DNA of 64,000 bases. It comes from Niallia sp. XMNu-256 (GTDB lineage: Bacteria; Bacillota; Bacilli; Bacillales; Cytobacillaceae). The notes beneath the pieces are model-generated. The model was not told the origin of the DNA. It did not search any database and saw nothing but the letters and a program-made list of their open reading frames with translations. The stretch spans positions 474,501-538,500 of the forward strand of contig NZ_CP137636.1 in NCBI RefSeq assembly GCF_036670015.1. Reading direction: 5' to 3'. This document shows, one piece after another, positions 1-8,149 of the stretch. Both the position numbers and the translations under genes were made by a program. Positions within the stretch are counted from its first letter, which is position 1. Each line of letters starts with the position of its first letter.

Positions 1-147
1 TTGCCTGATGAAAAAATCCTTCTAAATCCAGATTGTGGTTTTGGAACCTTTGCACAGCGCCCGATGAATAGTGATGAAATTGCCTTTAATAAATTAAAAG
101 CAATGGCCGAAGCAGCAAAAAAGCTTCGTGAAACGGTTACAGTTTAA
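1..147 (+). CDS. MetE-like cobalamin-independent methionine synthase family protein, C-terminal end (partial)
   Basis: The reading frame is open from the window edge to TAA at 145-147 and gives the last 48 residues of a protein. The segment LNPDCGFGTFAQRPMN resembles the C-terminal zinc-site strand of the cobalamin-independent methionine synthase superfamily, where the Cys of the NPDCG motif is a zinc ligand. In Bacillus this fits the single-domain YxjG/YxjH-type proteins better than full MetE, whose motif continues as DCGLKTR. The 5' part lies outside the window, so substrate and length cannot be judged. The OsmC-family gene follows after 24 bases on the same strand and may be co-transcribed. 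Confidence 0.7.
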   Translation: MPDEKILLNPDCGFGTFAQRPMNSDEIAFNKLKAMAEAAKKLRETVTV

Positions 148-171
148 GTCTTTTATGTAGGAGTGGAAAAA

Positions 172-624
172 ATGGGACAAAAAATGACAGTTAAAGTAGA
201 AGGAATCGGAAATGGAATGAGAACAGATTCAGTGGCAGGAAAGCATAAAATTGCCATTGATGAACCCATAACCATGGGAGGAAAAGATTCTGCGATTGAT
301 CCACTTTCAACTTTTTTAGCATCACTTATTGGCTGTGAAAATGTAATGGCACAAATAATTGCAAAAGAAATGGACTTTGACCTTCAAGGGATCTCTTTTG
401 AAGTGGAAGGTGAACTGGATCCTAGCGGTTTAATGGGAAATTTGGAAGTGAAACCATATTTTGAAAAGGTAGTCATTAAAGCGTTTGTTGAAACAACTGA
501 ATCTCAAGAAAGAGTGAATGAAATGCAGGCTGCCGTTGATCTGCGCTGTCCGGTCTTTAGAACCATTAAAGACGCTGGAATTCCTGTTGAAAACCAATGG
601 GTTAAAGTAACAGAAGCGGCGTAA
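172..624 (+). CDS. OsmC/Ohr family protein
   Basis: This is a 150-residue OsmC-like protein. Cys55 (in LIGCENVMA) and Cys126 (in DLRCPVFR) occupy the places of the two reactive cysteines of the family, which reduces organic hydroperoxides or handles thiol/persulfide adducts in the cytoplasm. An in-frame GTG at 163 lies inside the TAGGAG ribosome site (158-163). ATG 172 is correctly spaced from that site and is preferred. The motif around the second Cys is the ordinary OsmC type (CPVxRT), so an Ohr-specific role is not implied. A strong terminator follows. Family assignment is firm; the substrate is unknown. Confidence 0.85.
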   Translation: MGQKMTVKVEGIGNGMRTDSVAGKHKIAIDEPITMGGKDSAIDPLSTFLASLIGCENVMAQIIAKEMDFDLQGISFEVEGELDPSGLMGNLEVKPYFEKVVIKAFVETTESQERVNEMQAAVDLRCPVFRTIKDAGIPVENQWVKVTEAA

Positions 625-632
625 ATTGTGAT

Positions 633-669
633 AGTAACGGATCTCGTTATACGGGATCCGTTACTTTTA
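633..669 (+). terminator. Intrinsic terminator after the OsmC gene
   Basis: Inverted repeat AGTAACGGATC (633-643) / GATCCGTTACT (655-665) with an 11-base loop, running into T residues. It ends the unit that contains the OsmC gene. Confidence 0.85.
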
Positions 670-772
670 TAAAGAAGATTCATTCAGTCGTAGTTAGATA
701 GTAGTCTACCTGCTTTTTTTGTAATATGGCCTTTAGTAGATTAAATGGATATAGGGTTGAGGTGAACGAGAA

Positions 773-2272
773 GTGAATGATTTAGAGGAGCACTTTCAAT
801 TCTTTAAGAAAAATATAATTGGAAATGAGCAATTTTTTAATACTCCCTATGGTACGAAAAAAATTCACTACGCAGATTGGGCAGCTAGCGGAAGGTTATA
901 TAAACCCATTGAAGAGAAAATTTTATATCAATTTGGCCCCTTTGTAGCTAATACGCATACAGAAACGAATGTTACGGGGAAAAGTATGACATGGGCTTAC
1001 CGTGAAGCTAAGAACATTATAAAAAAACATGTAAATGCTGATGAAAACGATATTCTTATTTTTGAAGGTTCTGGGATGACAGGGGCTATATGTAAAATTC
1101 AAAGATTATTAGGATTACTTGTTCATGAAAACGATAAAAATTTCTACAAACAAAGAGATCGATCAAAACCAGTAATCTTTATTACTCATATGGAACACCA
1201 CTCCAATCAAATTTCTTGGGAAGAAACCTTTGCTGATGTCGTTATTGTGCCACCAAATGATCATGGGGATGTTTCTCCAATCATGCTCGAGAAGATGATT
1301 AAACGATATGAAGATCGACCATTAAAAATTGGTTCATTTACAGCCTGTTCGAATGTAACGGGGATTGTGACCCCTTATCATGAGTTAGCAGAGGTGATGC
1401 ATAAATACGGAGGAATCTGTTTTGTTGACTTTTCTGCATCGGCACCTTATGTGAAAATGAATATGCATCCTGAAAAAGCGATGCAGCATTTAGATGGAAT
1501 ATTCTTTTCCCCTCATAAGTTTTTAGGGGGACCAGGGACAATGGGCGTTGCGATTGTTTCTAAGAAAGTTGTACAAACGAAAACACCTGACCGTCCAGGT
1601 GGAGGAACGGTAAATTGGACCAATCCATGGGGTGAAAAATCCTATATAGCTAATTTGGAAGAAAGAGAAGATGGCGGGACACCAGGATTTTTACAAGCCA
1701 TTAGAACAGCCTTAGCGATTCGTTTGAAGGAAGAAATGAGGATTGAAAATATATCTGTACAAGATAAAAAATTGACGCAGCTGCTATTTAAACAATTAGA
1801 GCAAAATAAACGAATTAATATATTGGAAAAACGTAAAAAAGACCGTCTTCCGATCCTTTCATTTTATGTGGACAACCTTCATCATCAATTATTCGTAAAG
1901 CTTCTAAATGATGTATACGGAATACAAGTAAGAGGCGGTTGTTCATGTGCCGGTACTTATGGGCACTATTTGTTTGGTATCAATAAACAACAATCCGAAT
2001 CAATTAAAGAAGAAATTACTAAAGGCCATTATGAGTCAAAGCCAGGGTGGGTAAGACTTTCCCTTCATCCAACGATGACAGAAGAAGAAGTTATATTTCT
2101 AGCAGAGGCAATAAATGATATTACGTTTAATATGAAAACATATAAAAAAGATTACACTTATTTGCCAAATTTTAATGATTTTCAGCATAAGAACGAAAGG
2201 AAAATCAATTATGAGAGTTGGTTTGATTTAACAGAAAAGAGATATATACAACCTGTTTCTGGAAGGCAGTAG
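773..2272 (+). CDS. Class V aminotransferase / cysteine desulfurase-like protein
   Basis: This 499-residue fold-type I PLP enzyme is of the class V (SufS/CsdA/NifS) superfamily. Asp219 (CFVDFSASAPY) is the expected PLP pyridine-nitrogen contact and Lys249 in SPHKFLGG is the Schiff-base lysine. The loop VRGGCSCAGTYGH (Cys390, Cys392) lies where desulfurases carry the persulfide cysteine, but it differs from SufS (RTGHHC) and NifS/IscS. Cysteine or selenocysteine desulfurization is therefore plausible but not proven. The protein is about 90 residues longer than SufS, with extra sequence at the N-terminus and a C-terminal tail past residue 450. GTG 773 is the start, with GAGGTG at 759-764. It is convergent with a HesB-like gene, and no Suf scaffold genes are beside it. 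Confidence 0.75.
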   Translation: MNDLEEHFQFFKKNIIGNEQFFNTPYGTKKIHYADWAASGRLYKPIEEKILYQFGPFVANTHTETNVTGKSMTWAYREAKNIIKKHVNADENDILIFEGSGMTGAICKIQRLLGLLVHENDKNFYKQRDRSKPVIFITHMEHHSNQISWEETFADVVIVPPNDHGDVSPIMLEKMIKRYEDRPLKIGSFTACSNVTGIVTPYHELAEVMHKYGGICFVDFSASAPYVKMNMHPEKAMQHLDGIFFSPHKFLGGPGTMGVAIVSKKVVQTKTPDRPGGGTVNWTNPWGEKSYIANLEEREDGGTPGFLQAIRTALAIRLKEEMRIENISVQDKKLTQLLFKQLEQNKRINILEKRKKDRLPILSFYVDNLHHQLFVKLLNDVYGIQVRGGCSCAGTYGHYLFGINKQQSESIKEEITKGHYESKPGWVRLSLHPTMTEEEVIFLAEAINDITFNMKTYKKDYTYLPNFNDFQHKNERKINYESWFDLTEKRYIQPVSGRQ

Positions 2273-2292
2273 CACAGCATTAATAAGGATGT

Positions 2293-2310
2293 AGGGACAT
2301 ATCTGTCCCT
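2293..2310. terminator. Short hairpin between convergent genes
   Basis: AGGGAC-ATATCT-GTCCCT is a perfect 6-bp inverted repeat between the convergent class V aminotransferase and HesB-like genes. It could act as a weak bidirectional terminator, but no long T-run follows on the plus strand. Confidence 0.35.
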
Positions 2311-2348
2311 CTAAACACAAATTTATATTTGAAATTCTTTTTGTATAA

Positions 2349-2651
2349 CTAAATAGCTTTTACCTTAAATTGTTCAAGCCATATTTCTTTGTCATAGGCA
2401 GATGGTTTATAATCGATGGATATTTTGTCTGTATGCTTTAGCATCAAATTGTCATAAATGAACGGAATACTATCAATAATAACGACGTTTTCGCCTTCTT
2501 CTTGTTCTGCAGGGGCGAGTGAATAACTTGCCGCTCCGCCACCGCCACAGCCTACACCTGCAACGTACACATACATCCCTTTTTTGCTCTTATCTTTTTC
2601 TAATAACTCTTTTATCGTTTCTAAAGCAATGTTGCTCACCTTAATGTCCAC
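2349..2651 (-). CDS. HesB/IscA-like (iron-sulfur biogenesis fold) small protein
   Basis: A 100-residue protein with the HesB-like pattern: an N-terminal helix (ALETIKELLEKD), then strands leading to VAGVGCGGGGAASYSLAP, and a hydrophobic C-terminal half. A-type carriers such as IscA use three cysteines. Here only Cys35 is present, as in the YneR-like branch, so classic Fe-S carriage is doubtful. The start is GTG (2651) after a purine-rich AGGGGGG stretch. The convergent neighbour is a cysteine desulfurase-like enzyme, so the two could belong to one sulfur pathway, although they are not in one operon. Confidence 0.7.
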   Translation of the reverse strand: MDIKVSNIALETIKELLEKDKSKKGMYVYVAGVGCGGGGAASYSLAPAEQEEGENVVIIDSIPFIYDNLMLKHTDKISIDYKPSAYDKEIWLEQFKVKAI

Positions 2652-2912
2652 TATATTTTCCCCCCCTCTATTTTTTTACTACTCTTCTGTTATATAGGTT
2701 AATAATTGTCCTCTGTCCTTTTCGATCTTTCTATTCTTAGCAGTCCCTCTGTCAAAATTCTCGTTTGGTACTATACGAATATTATATCACTATTAATAGG
2801 AGATGATGGTGAAAAACGGAGTGAATTGAAAGAAATGAATGAATTTTCCTAAAAAATAATGTTATATATAAACTGAACTAACTATTTGTACAATTATTCC
2901 TGAATATACAGT

Positions 2913-2941
2913 TTGAAATGTTAATGAGATAGAGTTATAGT
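2913..2941 (+). promoter_or_regulatory. Putative sigma-A promoter for the orphan betaine-binding protein
   Basis: TTGAAA (2913-2918), a 17-bp spacer, then TATAGT (2936-2941), about 105 bp before the lipoprotein start. The rest of the 2652-3046 intergenic stretch is AT-rich, and nothing else is recognisable in it. Confidence 0.45.
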
Positions 2942-3046
2942 GTAAGAATGTTGTCGTTGAGAGGAAATCGGTATGTACATTGATGACAATCATAAGCATT
3001 GTAGGAAATAAAAAAGATAGGAAAAACTGGAGAGGTGTTGTAGAGC

Positions 3047-3973
3047 TTGAAGAATTTTAAATGGAAAAGAGCAGGACTAATGTCTATTTTAACCTTATCT
3101 CTTGTTGCGGCAGGATGTGGGTCAGAAGAGAAGGGTGCGACTTCTGACAAGGATAATGGAGGGGGTTCGACCCCTAATTATAGTGAAGAAGTGAACTTTA
3201 CGATTACAGGAATTGAGCCGGGTGCAGGGATTACAGAGCAAACCTTAGCGACCATTGAGGAATATGAGAATTTGGAAGGGTGGAAACTTGAGGAAAGCTC
3301 CACTGCAGGTATGTTAGGTGAGCTAGATCAGGCGATTAAAAATGAAGAACCTATTATTGTTACAGGTTGGGCTCCTCACTGGAAATTTTCCGCCTATGAT
3401 CTTAAATATTTAGAAGATCCGAAAGGTACGTTTGGCGGTGCTGAAAATATTAATACAATTGTTAGAAAGGGACTAGAAGAGGATATGCCTAATGTCTATC
3501 AAATTCTAGATCGATTCTACTGGGAATTGGAAGATATGGAAACAGTCATGTTCGATGCACAGGAGTCCTCTTTTGAAGAAGCGGCCAAGAAATGGGTAGA
3601 GGAGAACTCGGAGAAAGTTGCACAATGGACAGAAGGTGTTGAGAAGGAAAACGGAAAGGAAATTGAACTAGTATACACACCGTGGGATTCTGAATATGCT
3701 TCTGGCTACGTAATGAAAGAGGTATTAGAACAACAAGGATACAAAGTAACATTGACACCTGTCGATCCAGCCATCGTGTTCCAAGCTGTTGCTACAGGGG
3801 AAGCTGATGCATCTTTAGCTCCATGGTTACCTTCCACACACGCATCCTTCTATGAGAAACACCAGGATGACATTGTTGATCTAGGCGAAAATCTAAAAGG
3901 TACACAAAATGGACTAGTGGTTCCTGAATATATGGACATTGATTCAATTGAAGATTTAAAACCGAAGAAATAA
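3047..3973 (+). CDS. Glycine betaine/proline-betaine ABC transporter substrate-binding lipoprotein (OpuAC-like, orphan)
   Basis: A 308-residue secreted lipoprotein with an N-terminal signal and lipobox LVAAGC (Cys24). The body is an OpuAC/ProX-type binding protein: GIEPGAGIT at the start of the fold, TGWAPHWKF and later APWLPSTH supply the tryptophans that form the cation-pi box for the trimethylammonium group, and the C-terminus contains NGLVVPEYMDIDSI. It is closely similar to the C-terminal domain of the fused permease at 27223-28956. The start is TTG 3047 with GGAGAGG upstream. No ATPase or permease gene adjoins it, and a strong terminator follows, so it probably feeds a transporter encoded elsewhere, perhaps the OpuA system 23 kb away. 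Confidence 0.9.
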   Translation: MKNFKWKRAGLMSILTLSLVAAGCGSEEKGATSDKDNGGGSTPNYSEEVNFTITGIEPGAGITEQTLATIEEYENLEGWKLEESSTAGMLGELDQAIKNEEPIIVTGWAPHWKFSAYDLKYLEDPKGTFGGAENINTIVRKGLEEDMPNVYQILDRFYWELEDMETVMFDAQESSFEEAAKKWVEENSEKVAQWTEGVEKENGKEIELVYTPWDSEYASGYVMKEVLEQQGYKVTLTPVDPAIVFQAVATGEADASLAPWLPSTHASFYEKHQDDIVDLGENLKGTQNGLVVPEYMDIDSIEDLKPKK

Positions 3974-4047
3974 TAAGTTTAGAAACTGAGTAAAATTAGG
4001 ATTACTCCTTAAAGACAAGATAGTAAAGATCTTTTTGAAGGTTAAAA

Positions 4048-4104
4048 AGGGTCAGTCCCCTGCTGGCAAGGAGTATTACCGTAGCGGGAGACTGACCTTT
4101 TTTC
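4048..4104 (+). terminator. Strong intrinsic terminator
   Basis: GGTCAGTC (4050-4057) pairs with GACTGACC (4090-4097). The inner stem CCTGCT/AGCGGG extends it, and six T residues follow. It ends the betaine-binding protein transcript. Confidence 0.9.
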
Positions 4105-4213
4105 GTACGAACAATAAATTGGTAAAAGTAAGTCCATAAGTCCCAATAGGATAGTTAATGGGCTTGTGTAGTTAAATTTTGTTATATATGTATTAATAAA
4201 GGTACCTCGTAAT

Positions 4214-4843
4214 TTAATGAATTTGTGGTTTATAGTCCTCTATGTCTGCCTCGTCATAAGCTTCTTGGAATAATGGCGGTGTACTCGCTTTTGACTGACT
4301 TTGGGATAAGGGGCGAATCCCATTTTCAGCTAAAAGGTCTATGATTTTCTGTATATCCTCTTTTGTAGCAGGTGCTTTGCTTGGCTTTAAAGTTGTTGAT
4401 ATCTTACCGTTGGATTCTAATAGAGCCAATTCAACATCCTCGACATTCCCGATTGCTTTAAGACGAAGTGCACCTTGTAGCTCATCTGTTGTTAACCTGG
4501 CCTTTTTAAGCTCCTCTAATTTCATCTCTCCATTTTTAACGAGTACGGATGGTACTCCATTGATAAATTTTCTGGATTTTGGTAACCATACTTGTATTTT
4601 GGCTAGCAGGACAATTCCTATAATAAGCAAGGTTCCAGCATATATTGCCTGCCATTCATCTCTTATTGCTAAAGGTTGGATGAGCACAGCACCAATTGAA
4701 ATCCTCAACACAGCTTCTGAAACGGTCGTTTCCGCAAGTGACCTTTTTCCTGCAACCCGTAAAAGAAGTACGGCTGCACAAAAAATGAGCAATGCCTTTA
4801 AAATATAAGGTAAGTCAGGTAGTCTTTCTAAAAAATCCATCAA
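4214..4843 (-). CDS. DUF421 (YetF-family) membrane protein
   Basis: A 209-residue protein with three N-terminal membrane helices (about residues 13-35, 45-60, 66-85), followed by a cytosolic domain that starts with the DUF421 signature (KSRKFINGVPSVLVKNGEM) and includes LTTDELQGALRLKAIGNVEDV. Known members (YetF, YdfS, YrbG of B. subtilis; some are spore-membrane proteins) share this layout. Their molecular role is not settled, and nothing next to this gene helps. The C-terminal 30 residues are acidic and poorly conserved-looking. Monocistronic; start ATG 4843. Confidence 0.85.
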   Translation of the reverse strand: MMDFLERLPDLPYILKALLIFCAAVLLLRVAGKRSLAETTVSEAVLRISIGAVLIQPLAIRDEWQAIYAGTLLIIGIVLLAKIQVWLPKSRKFINGVPSVLVKNGEMKLEELKKARLTTDELQGALRLKAIGNVEDVELALLESNGKISTTLKPSKAPATKEDIQKIIDLLAENGIRPLSQSQSKASTPPLFQEAYDEADIEDYKPQIH

Positions 4844-5362
4844 TTGTTCTCATTCCTTTGTTTTTATTTATATTATCTATCTAATCTACTTCGTATATGT
4901 AGAAATTTTTCGAAAGTTGAAAGGAAAACAGTCTCTGACAAACTGTAAAGGGTACACATAGGGGGTGCCTTTTATTAGAATAAAAACAGTGAGGCAGATT
5001 ACGTTTCTCCTATTAACTTGTATAGACGCTTACGAAACGTTATCTACCTAAGCTTATTGGTATAATGAAAATATTCGTTTTCAAGGGGAAAAGGATAGGT
5101 AGCAATAATCGGTTTTGGAGAAAAACGTTGTGGATTGGTAGTTACATCATTGTGCTGCTGATTATGAACACATTGTATTAGGGTTAATCTTTTTTATATG
5201 AAGAAATAGCCCTCCTTATCGATGTATTAGAAAGGCAATTAAGAGATATAAAACTTTGGAAAATGACATATTCATTGCCCCCACCAATGATTAAACAAAG
5301 ACAGTTAAAGGATAACGGATACTGAATGGGATGTATAACTAAAGTTAGGAGCGGGAAAGTGA
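4844..5362. other. Intergenic region, 519 bp, between a divergent pair
   Basis: AT-rich DNA between the DUF421 gene (minus) and ybaK (plus). It holds one short candidate ORF (5065-5181) and no recognisable riboswitch, repeat or strong promoter. A TATAAT at 5061-5066 has no good -35 at the proper distance. Confidence 0.5.
5065..5181 (+). CDS. Possible 38-residue single-span membrane peptide
   Basis: ATG 5065 to TAG 5181. The first 20 residues are basic (K and R rich) and the rest (TLWIGSYIIVLLIMNTLY) would form one membrane helix, the positive-inside layout of many small Bacillus membrane proteins. No ribosome binding site precedes the ATG, which argues against translation. Unrecognised; may be chance. 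Confidence 0.2.
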   Translation: MKIFVFKGKRIGSNNRFWRKTLWIGSYIIVLLIMNTLY

Positions 5363-5857
5363 ATGGCAAAAAAAGTGACAAAGACAAATGCAGTTCGTTT
5401 GGATGAACAACAAAAAATCCCTTATGAGTTATTAAGTTACGGAGTGGAAGAGGGGCAACCTGTAGATGGCCTCTCTGCTTCCGAAAAAATAGGATATTCT
5501 TTCGAATACGTTTATAAAACATTGGTTACGACAGCTGGAAAAAATCGATATTACGTTTTTGTTGTACCAGTTGCAGCGGAACTAGACTTAAAAAATGCCG
5601 CAAAGGTAGTGGGTCAGAAGAAAGTCGAAATGATTGCGGTGAAGGAACTGCTGGGAGTAACAGGTTATGTCCGTGGAGGATGTTCGCCCATTGGAATGAA
5701 AAAATTGTTTCCTACCTATATCGATGCAACTGCGGAAGAACTAGATTTTATGATAGTTAGTGCGGGAAAAGTTGGGATGTCGATAAAAATATCACCGCGA
5801 AACTTAGGTAATGCATGTAGGCGAAGTTTGCTTCAATTATATAAAGAAAACTATTGA
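5363..5857 (+). CDS. ybaK: Cys-tRNA(Pro)/Cys-tRNA(Cys) deacylase YbaK/EbsC
   Basis: A 164-residue YbaK/ProX-superfamily protein. It trans-edits misacylated Cys-tRNA(Pro), hydrolysing the ester in the cytosol. Visible family marks are TNAVR near the N-terminus, VYKTLV with the conserved Lys of the active site, the [14 protein letters not shown] loop and the C-terminal [13 protein letters not shown]. Length is normal. The start ATG 5363 follows TTAGGAGCGGG. It stands alone and is followed by a terminator hairpin. Confidence 0.92.
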   Translation: MAKKVTKTNAVRLDEQQKIPYELLSYGVEEGQPVDGLSASEKIGYSFEYVYKTLVTTAGKNRYYVFVVPVAAELDLKNAAKVVGQKKVEMIAVKELLGVTGYVRGGCSPIGMKKLFPTYIDATAEELDFMIVSAGKVGMSIKISPRNLGNACRRSLLQLYKENY

Positions 5858-5859
5858 TA

Positions 5860-5892
5860 AAGGCCAAATCGGATACGATTGGCCTTTTGTAT
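5860..5892 (+). terminator. Terminator after ybaK
   Basis: AAGGCCAA (5860-5867) pairs with TTGGCCTT (5879-5886) around a short loop, followed by a T-rich tract. Confidence 0.75.
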
Positions 5893-6002
5893 TTTTAAAG
5901 GTTATCGGAAGTTATAAGTGAGCAAGAGTCCCGACCATTATCTAGTTAGTGGAGATTATTATACCGGGGGTCACAGCACGACTTTATTTTCCCTACCAAT
6001 TT

Positions 6003-6029
6003 CCGACAAATCTCGGGGCGTCCTAGTGA
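6003..6029 (+). repeat. Short dispersed palindrome-type repeat, copy A
   Basis: CGACAAATCTCGGGGCG followed by TCCTAGTGAT. It is one of seven related sites in this window (see 8052, 9921, 13287, 14149, 14754 and 16725). The best copies contain GGGGCGTCACTGTGACG, whose CGTCAC-T-GTGACG part is a palindrome. Confidence 0.5.
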
Positions 6030-6121
6030 TTTTTTGCACATACTTAAACGTCGTTTTAATGTACCCTATACTAGTATATACAACTTATCTGGCTTATAAA
6101 TGATTAAAAGGAGGAGCAGAA

Positions 6122-7507
6122 ATGGTTAAGAACAAAAGAAATGTGTTTATCTTTATAATGATGATTTTAAGCGTATTTATAGCCTCTGCCTGCAGTTCAA
6201 ACGCGGATGAAGAGGCGAAGCAATCCAGTGAAACAAGTGATACAGTAAGTGCGATTACAACTGAAGATTTGAAGAAAAATCTGAATGATGATTCGTGGGT
6301 AATTGTTGATACAAGGATTAACGATGCTTTTAATGGATGGAAGTTAGAGGGGGTTGCCAGAGGCGGCCATATAGAGGGAGCGGTTGACTTCTCCGCTAAT
6401 TGGTTAAAGGTGGATGTTGAAGATAAGGAAAAGAAATTAGACGAAACCCTTGAAATAAAAGGAATTAATGCAAATAAAAACATCGTTTTATATGATGCAA
6501 ATGGCGAAGACGCTAAAGAAGTGGCAAAGTATTTAGGTGAAAAGGGTTATGAGAATCTTTACACTTATGATGTAAAACAATGGGCTGAGGATGAAAGTCT
6601 TCCAATGGTTCAATATAAAAATTATCATAAGATCGTTCCGGCTTCAGTGGTAAAAGATGTGATTGACGGCAAGACTCCTGAAACATTTGAAGACGGAAAA
6701 AAGGTTAAAATCGTTGAAGCGAGCTGGGGAGAAGAAAAAGAATCATATGCAAAAGGACATGTACCTACAGGCTTCCATATTAATACAGATACGGTCGAGC
6801 CGCCTCCAGAATGGATGCTAGCCAACGATGAAGAATTGGCTAAATTTGCTTTAGACAATGGTTTTACAAAAGATGACTCTATTATTGTTACTGGGGAAAG
6901 TCAAATGGCTGCGTATCGCGTGGCTGCTGTTCTTAGCTATATAGGAGTTGAGGATGTCCGAGTATTAAATGGCGGCTTGGCAGCTTGGACTGGGGCAGGC
7001 TATGAACTTGAGACAACTAGTAATAAACCAGAACCAGTAAAAGATTTTGGTGCTGCGATTCCTGCAAATCCGGATTTAGTAGATAGCCAAGAGGAATTAA
7101 AATCAAAAATCCTAGCTAATCCTGAAGAAGCAACGTTAGTTGATAACCGTACATGGGAAGAATATATTGGAGAAACATCCGGTTATTCTTATTATGACAA
7201 AGCCGGTCGTATCCCAGGTGCTGTATATGGATATGCCGGAACAACTGACGCAAACTCATTAGAATATTTCCGTAATATTGATAATACGATGCGCAACTTC
7301 GAAGAAATTGTAGCGTTATGGGAAGAAGCAGGAATTGATATGGACAACCATCTTTCCTTTATGTGTGGAAGCGGATGGCGTGCAGCTGAAGTCATGATCT
7401 ATGCAAATGTCTACGGTCTAGAAGATGTTTCTTTATACAGTGATGGTTGGATTGGCTGGAGCAGTAACCCTAGTCATCCAGTTGAAACCGGAGAACCAAT
7501 GGAATAG
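6122..7507 (+). CDS. Triple-rhodanese sulfurtransferase lipoprotein
   Basis: A 461-residue secreted lipoprotein: signal peptide then FIASAC lipobox (Cys24). Three rhodanese modules follow, at about residues 40-155, 165-300 and 315-461. Each has the aspartate-containing start (VIVDTR, KIVEAS, TLVDNR) and the G-H/R-IPGA-type motif (GGHIEGAVDF, KGHVPTGFHI, AGRIPGAVYG). Only the third module keeps the active-site loop with a cysteine, CGSGWRA (Cys415). The first has LYDANGED and the second TGESQMAA, so they are probably structural. The likely role is sulfur transfer (thiosulfate or persulfide) at the outer face of the membrane. ATG 6122 follows AAAGGAGGAG. The four-helix membrane protein 6 bp downstream is almost certainly co-transcribed. 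Confidence 0.88.
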   Translation: MVKNKRNVFIFIMMILSVFIASACSSNADEEAKQSSETSDTVSAITTEDLKKNLNDDSWVIVDTRINDAFNGWKLEGVARGGHIEGAVDFSANWLKVDVEDKEKKLDETLEIKGINANKNIVLYDANGEDAKEVAKYLGEKGYENLYTYDVKQWAEDESLPMVQYKNYHKIVPASVVKDVIDGKTPETFEDGKKVKIVEASWGEEKESYAKGHVPTGFHINTDTVEPPPEWMLANDEELAKFALDNGFTKDDSIIVTGESQMAAYRVAAVLSYIGVEDVRVLNGGLAAWTGAGYELETTSNKPEPVKDFGAAIPANPDLVDSQEELKSKILANPEEATLVDNRTWEEYIGETSGYSYYDKAGRIPGAVYGYAGTTDANSLEYFRNIDNTMRNFEEIVALWEEAGIDMDNHLSFMCGSGWRAAEVMIYANVYGLEDVSLYSDGWIGWSSNPSHPVETGEPME

Positions 7508-7513
7508 ATAGCC

Positions 7514-7954
7514 ATGAAAAAGCAAATTGTACAAAAACTACTCTATTTTTTACTACTATTCATACAGGTCGGTTTAATCATAGCTGTTTTTGTCGTTAAT
7601 TATCTTTCAGGTACAAAAGCGGGCGTATATCGTCATGTGTATACCAAAAGAATGCAATATATGGAGGGGATATACAGCCCGACTTCAATTCAATGGCAAA
7701 GTTTAATAGTTGCTAGCTTTTGTATCCTGCTTATTATTCTTTTATTTTATTGTATAAGGAAGAGATGGAACCTGCTTTACAAAGTTCAGGTTGTTATAGC
7801 AATCCTAGTAAGTGTTTTCATCCTAATTGTAATGAACAGCGAGTTTTTTATGGCAATGATGGCGTATCCTTATATGATTATGGTTTTTGAAATTATTTTA
7901 GCGATACAACTCATCATCGTTATCGCATTGAGCCTAATAAGGTCTAAACAATAA
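7514..7954 (+). CDS. Four-helix membrane protein, unknown function
   Basis: A 146-residue protein with four clear membrane segments (about residues 9-30, 64-82, 90-108, 116-140) and a short extracytoplasmic stretch YRHVYTKRMQYMEGIYSP between the first two. It has no cysteine pair or known motif that would indicate electron transfer. It begins 6 bp after the rhodanese lipoprotein and shares its terminator, so it probably serves the same process, for example as a membrane partner. I do not recognise the family. Confidence 0.7.
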   Translation: MKKQIVQKLLYFLLLFIQVGLIIAVFVVNYLSGTKAGVYRHVYTKRMQYMEGIYSPTSIQWQSLIVASFCILLIILLFYCIRKRWNLLYKVQVVIAILVSVFILIVMNSEFFMAMMAYPYMIMVFEIILAIQLIIVIALSLIRSKQ

Positions 7955-7970
7955 CAGAGAAGTAATACCT

Positions 7971-8019
7971 AAGCTTCAAAAAGTGGTTTTTCTAAAACTC
8001 CTTTTCGAAGCTTTTTTTG
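7971..8019 (+). terminator. Terminator of the rhodanese operon
   Basis: AAGCTTC...AAAAG (7971-7983) pairs with CTTTTC GAAGCTT (8001-8012), then seven T residues. Confidence 0.85.
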
Positions 8020-8051
8020 TAGAAAATGAATTTATTATCCCCGCACATTTT

Positions 8052-8077
8052 ACGAACCTTGGGGTGTTCCAGGGACA
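8052..8077 (+). repeat. Short dispersed repeat, degenerate copy B
   Basis: ACGAACCTTGGGGTGTTCC then AGGGACA. It matches copies at 6003 and 9921 with several changes and lies between a terminator and the next gene. Confidence 0.35.
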
Positions 8078-8149
8078 TTTTTCAAAATTCATAAAAAAGG
8101 ATATGATTAAATGGTGATGAGCCTTAATACAGCTTGAGGGGGTCTAAAG

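Noticed and set aside
4341-4808. 155-codon ORF opposite the DUF421 gene
   Set aside because: Shadow frame of a clear DUF421 gene; no ribosome site or family match.
5918-6103. 61-codon ORF starting GTG before the rhodanese gene
   Set aside because: No ribosome site, and the frame runs across a dispersed repeat (6003-6029).
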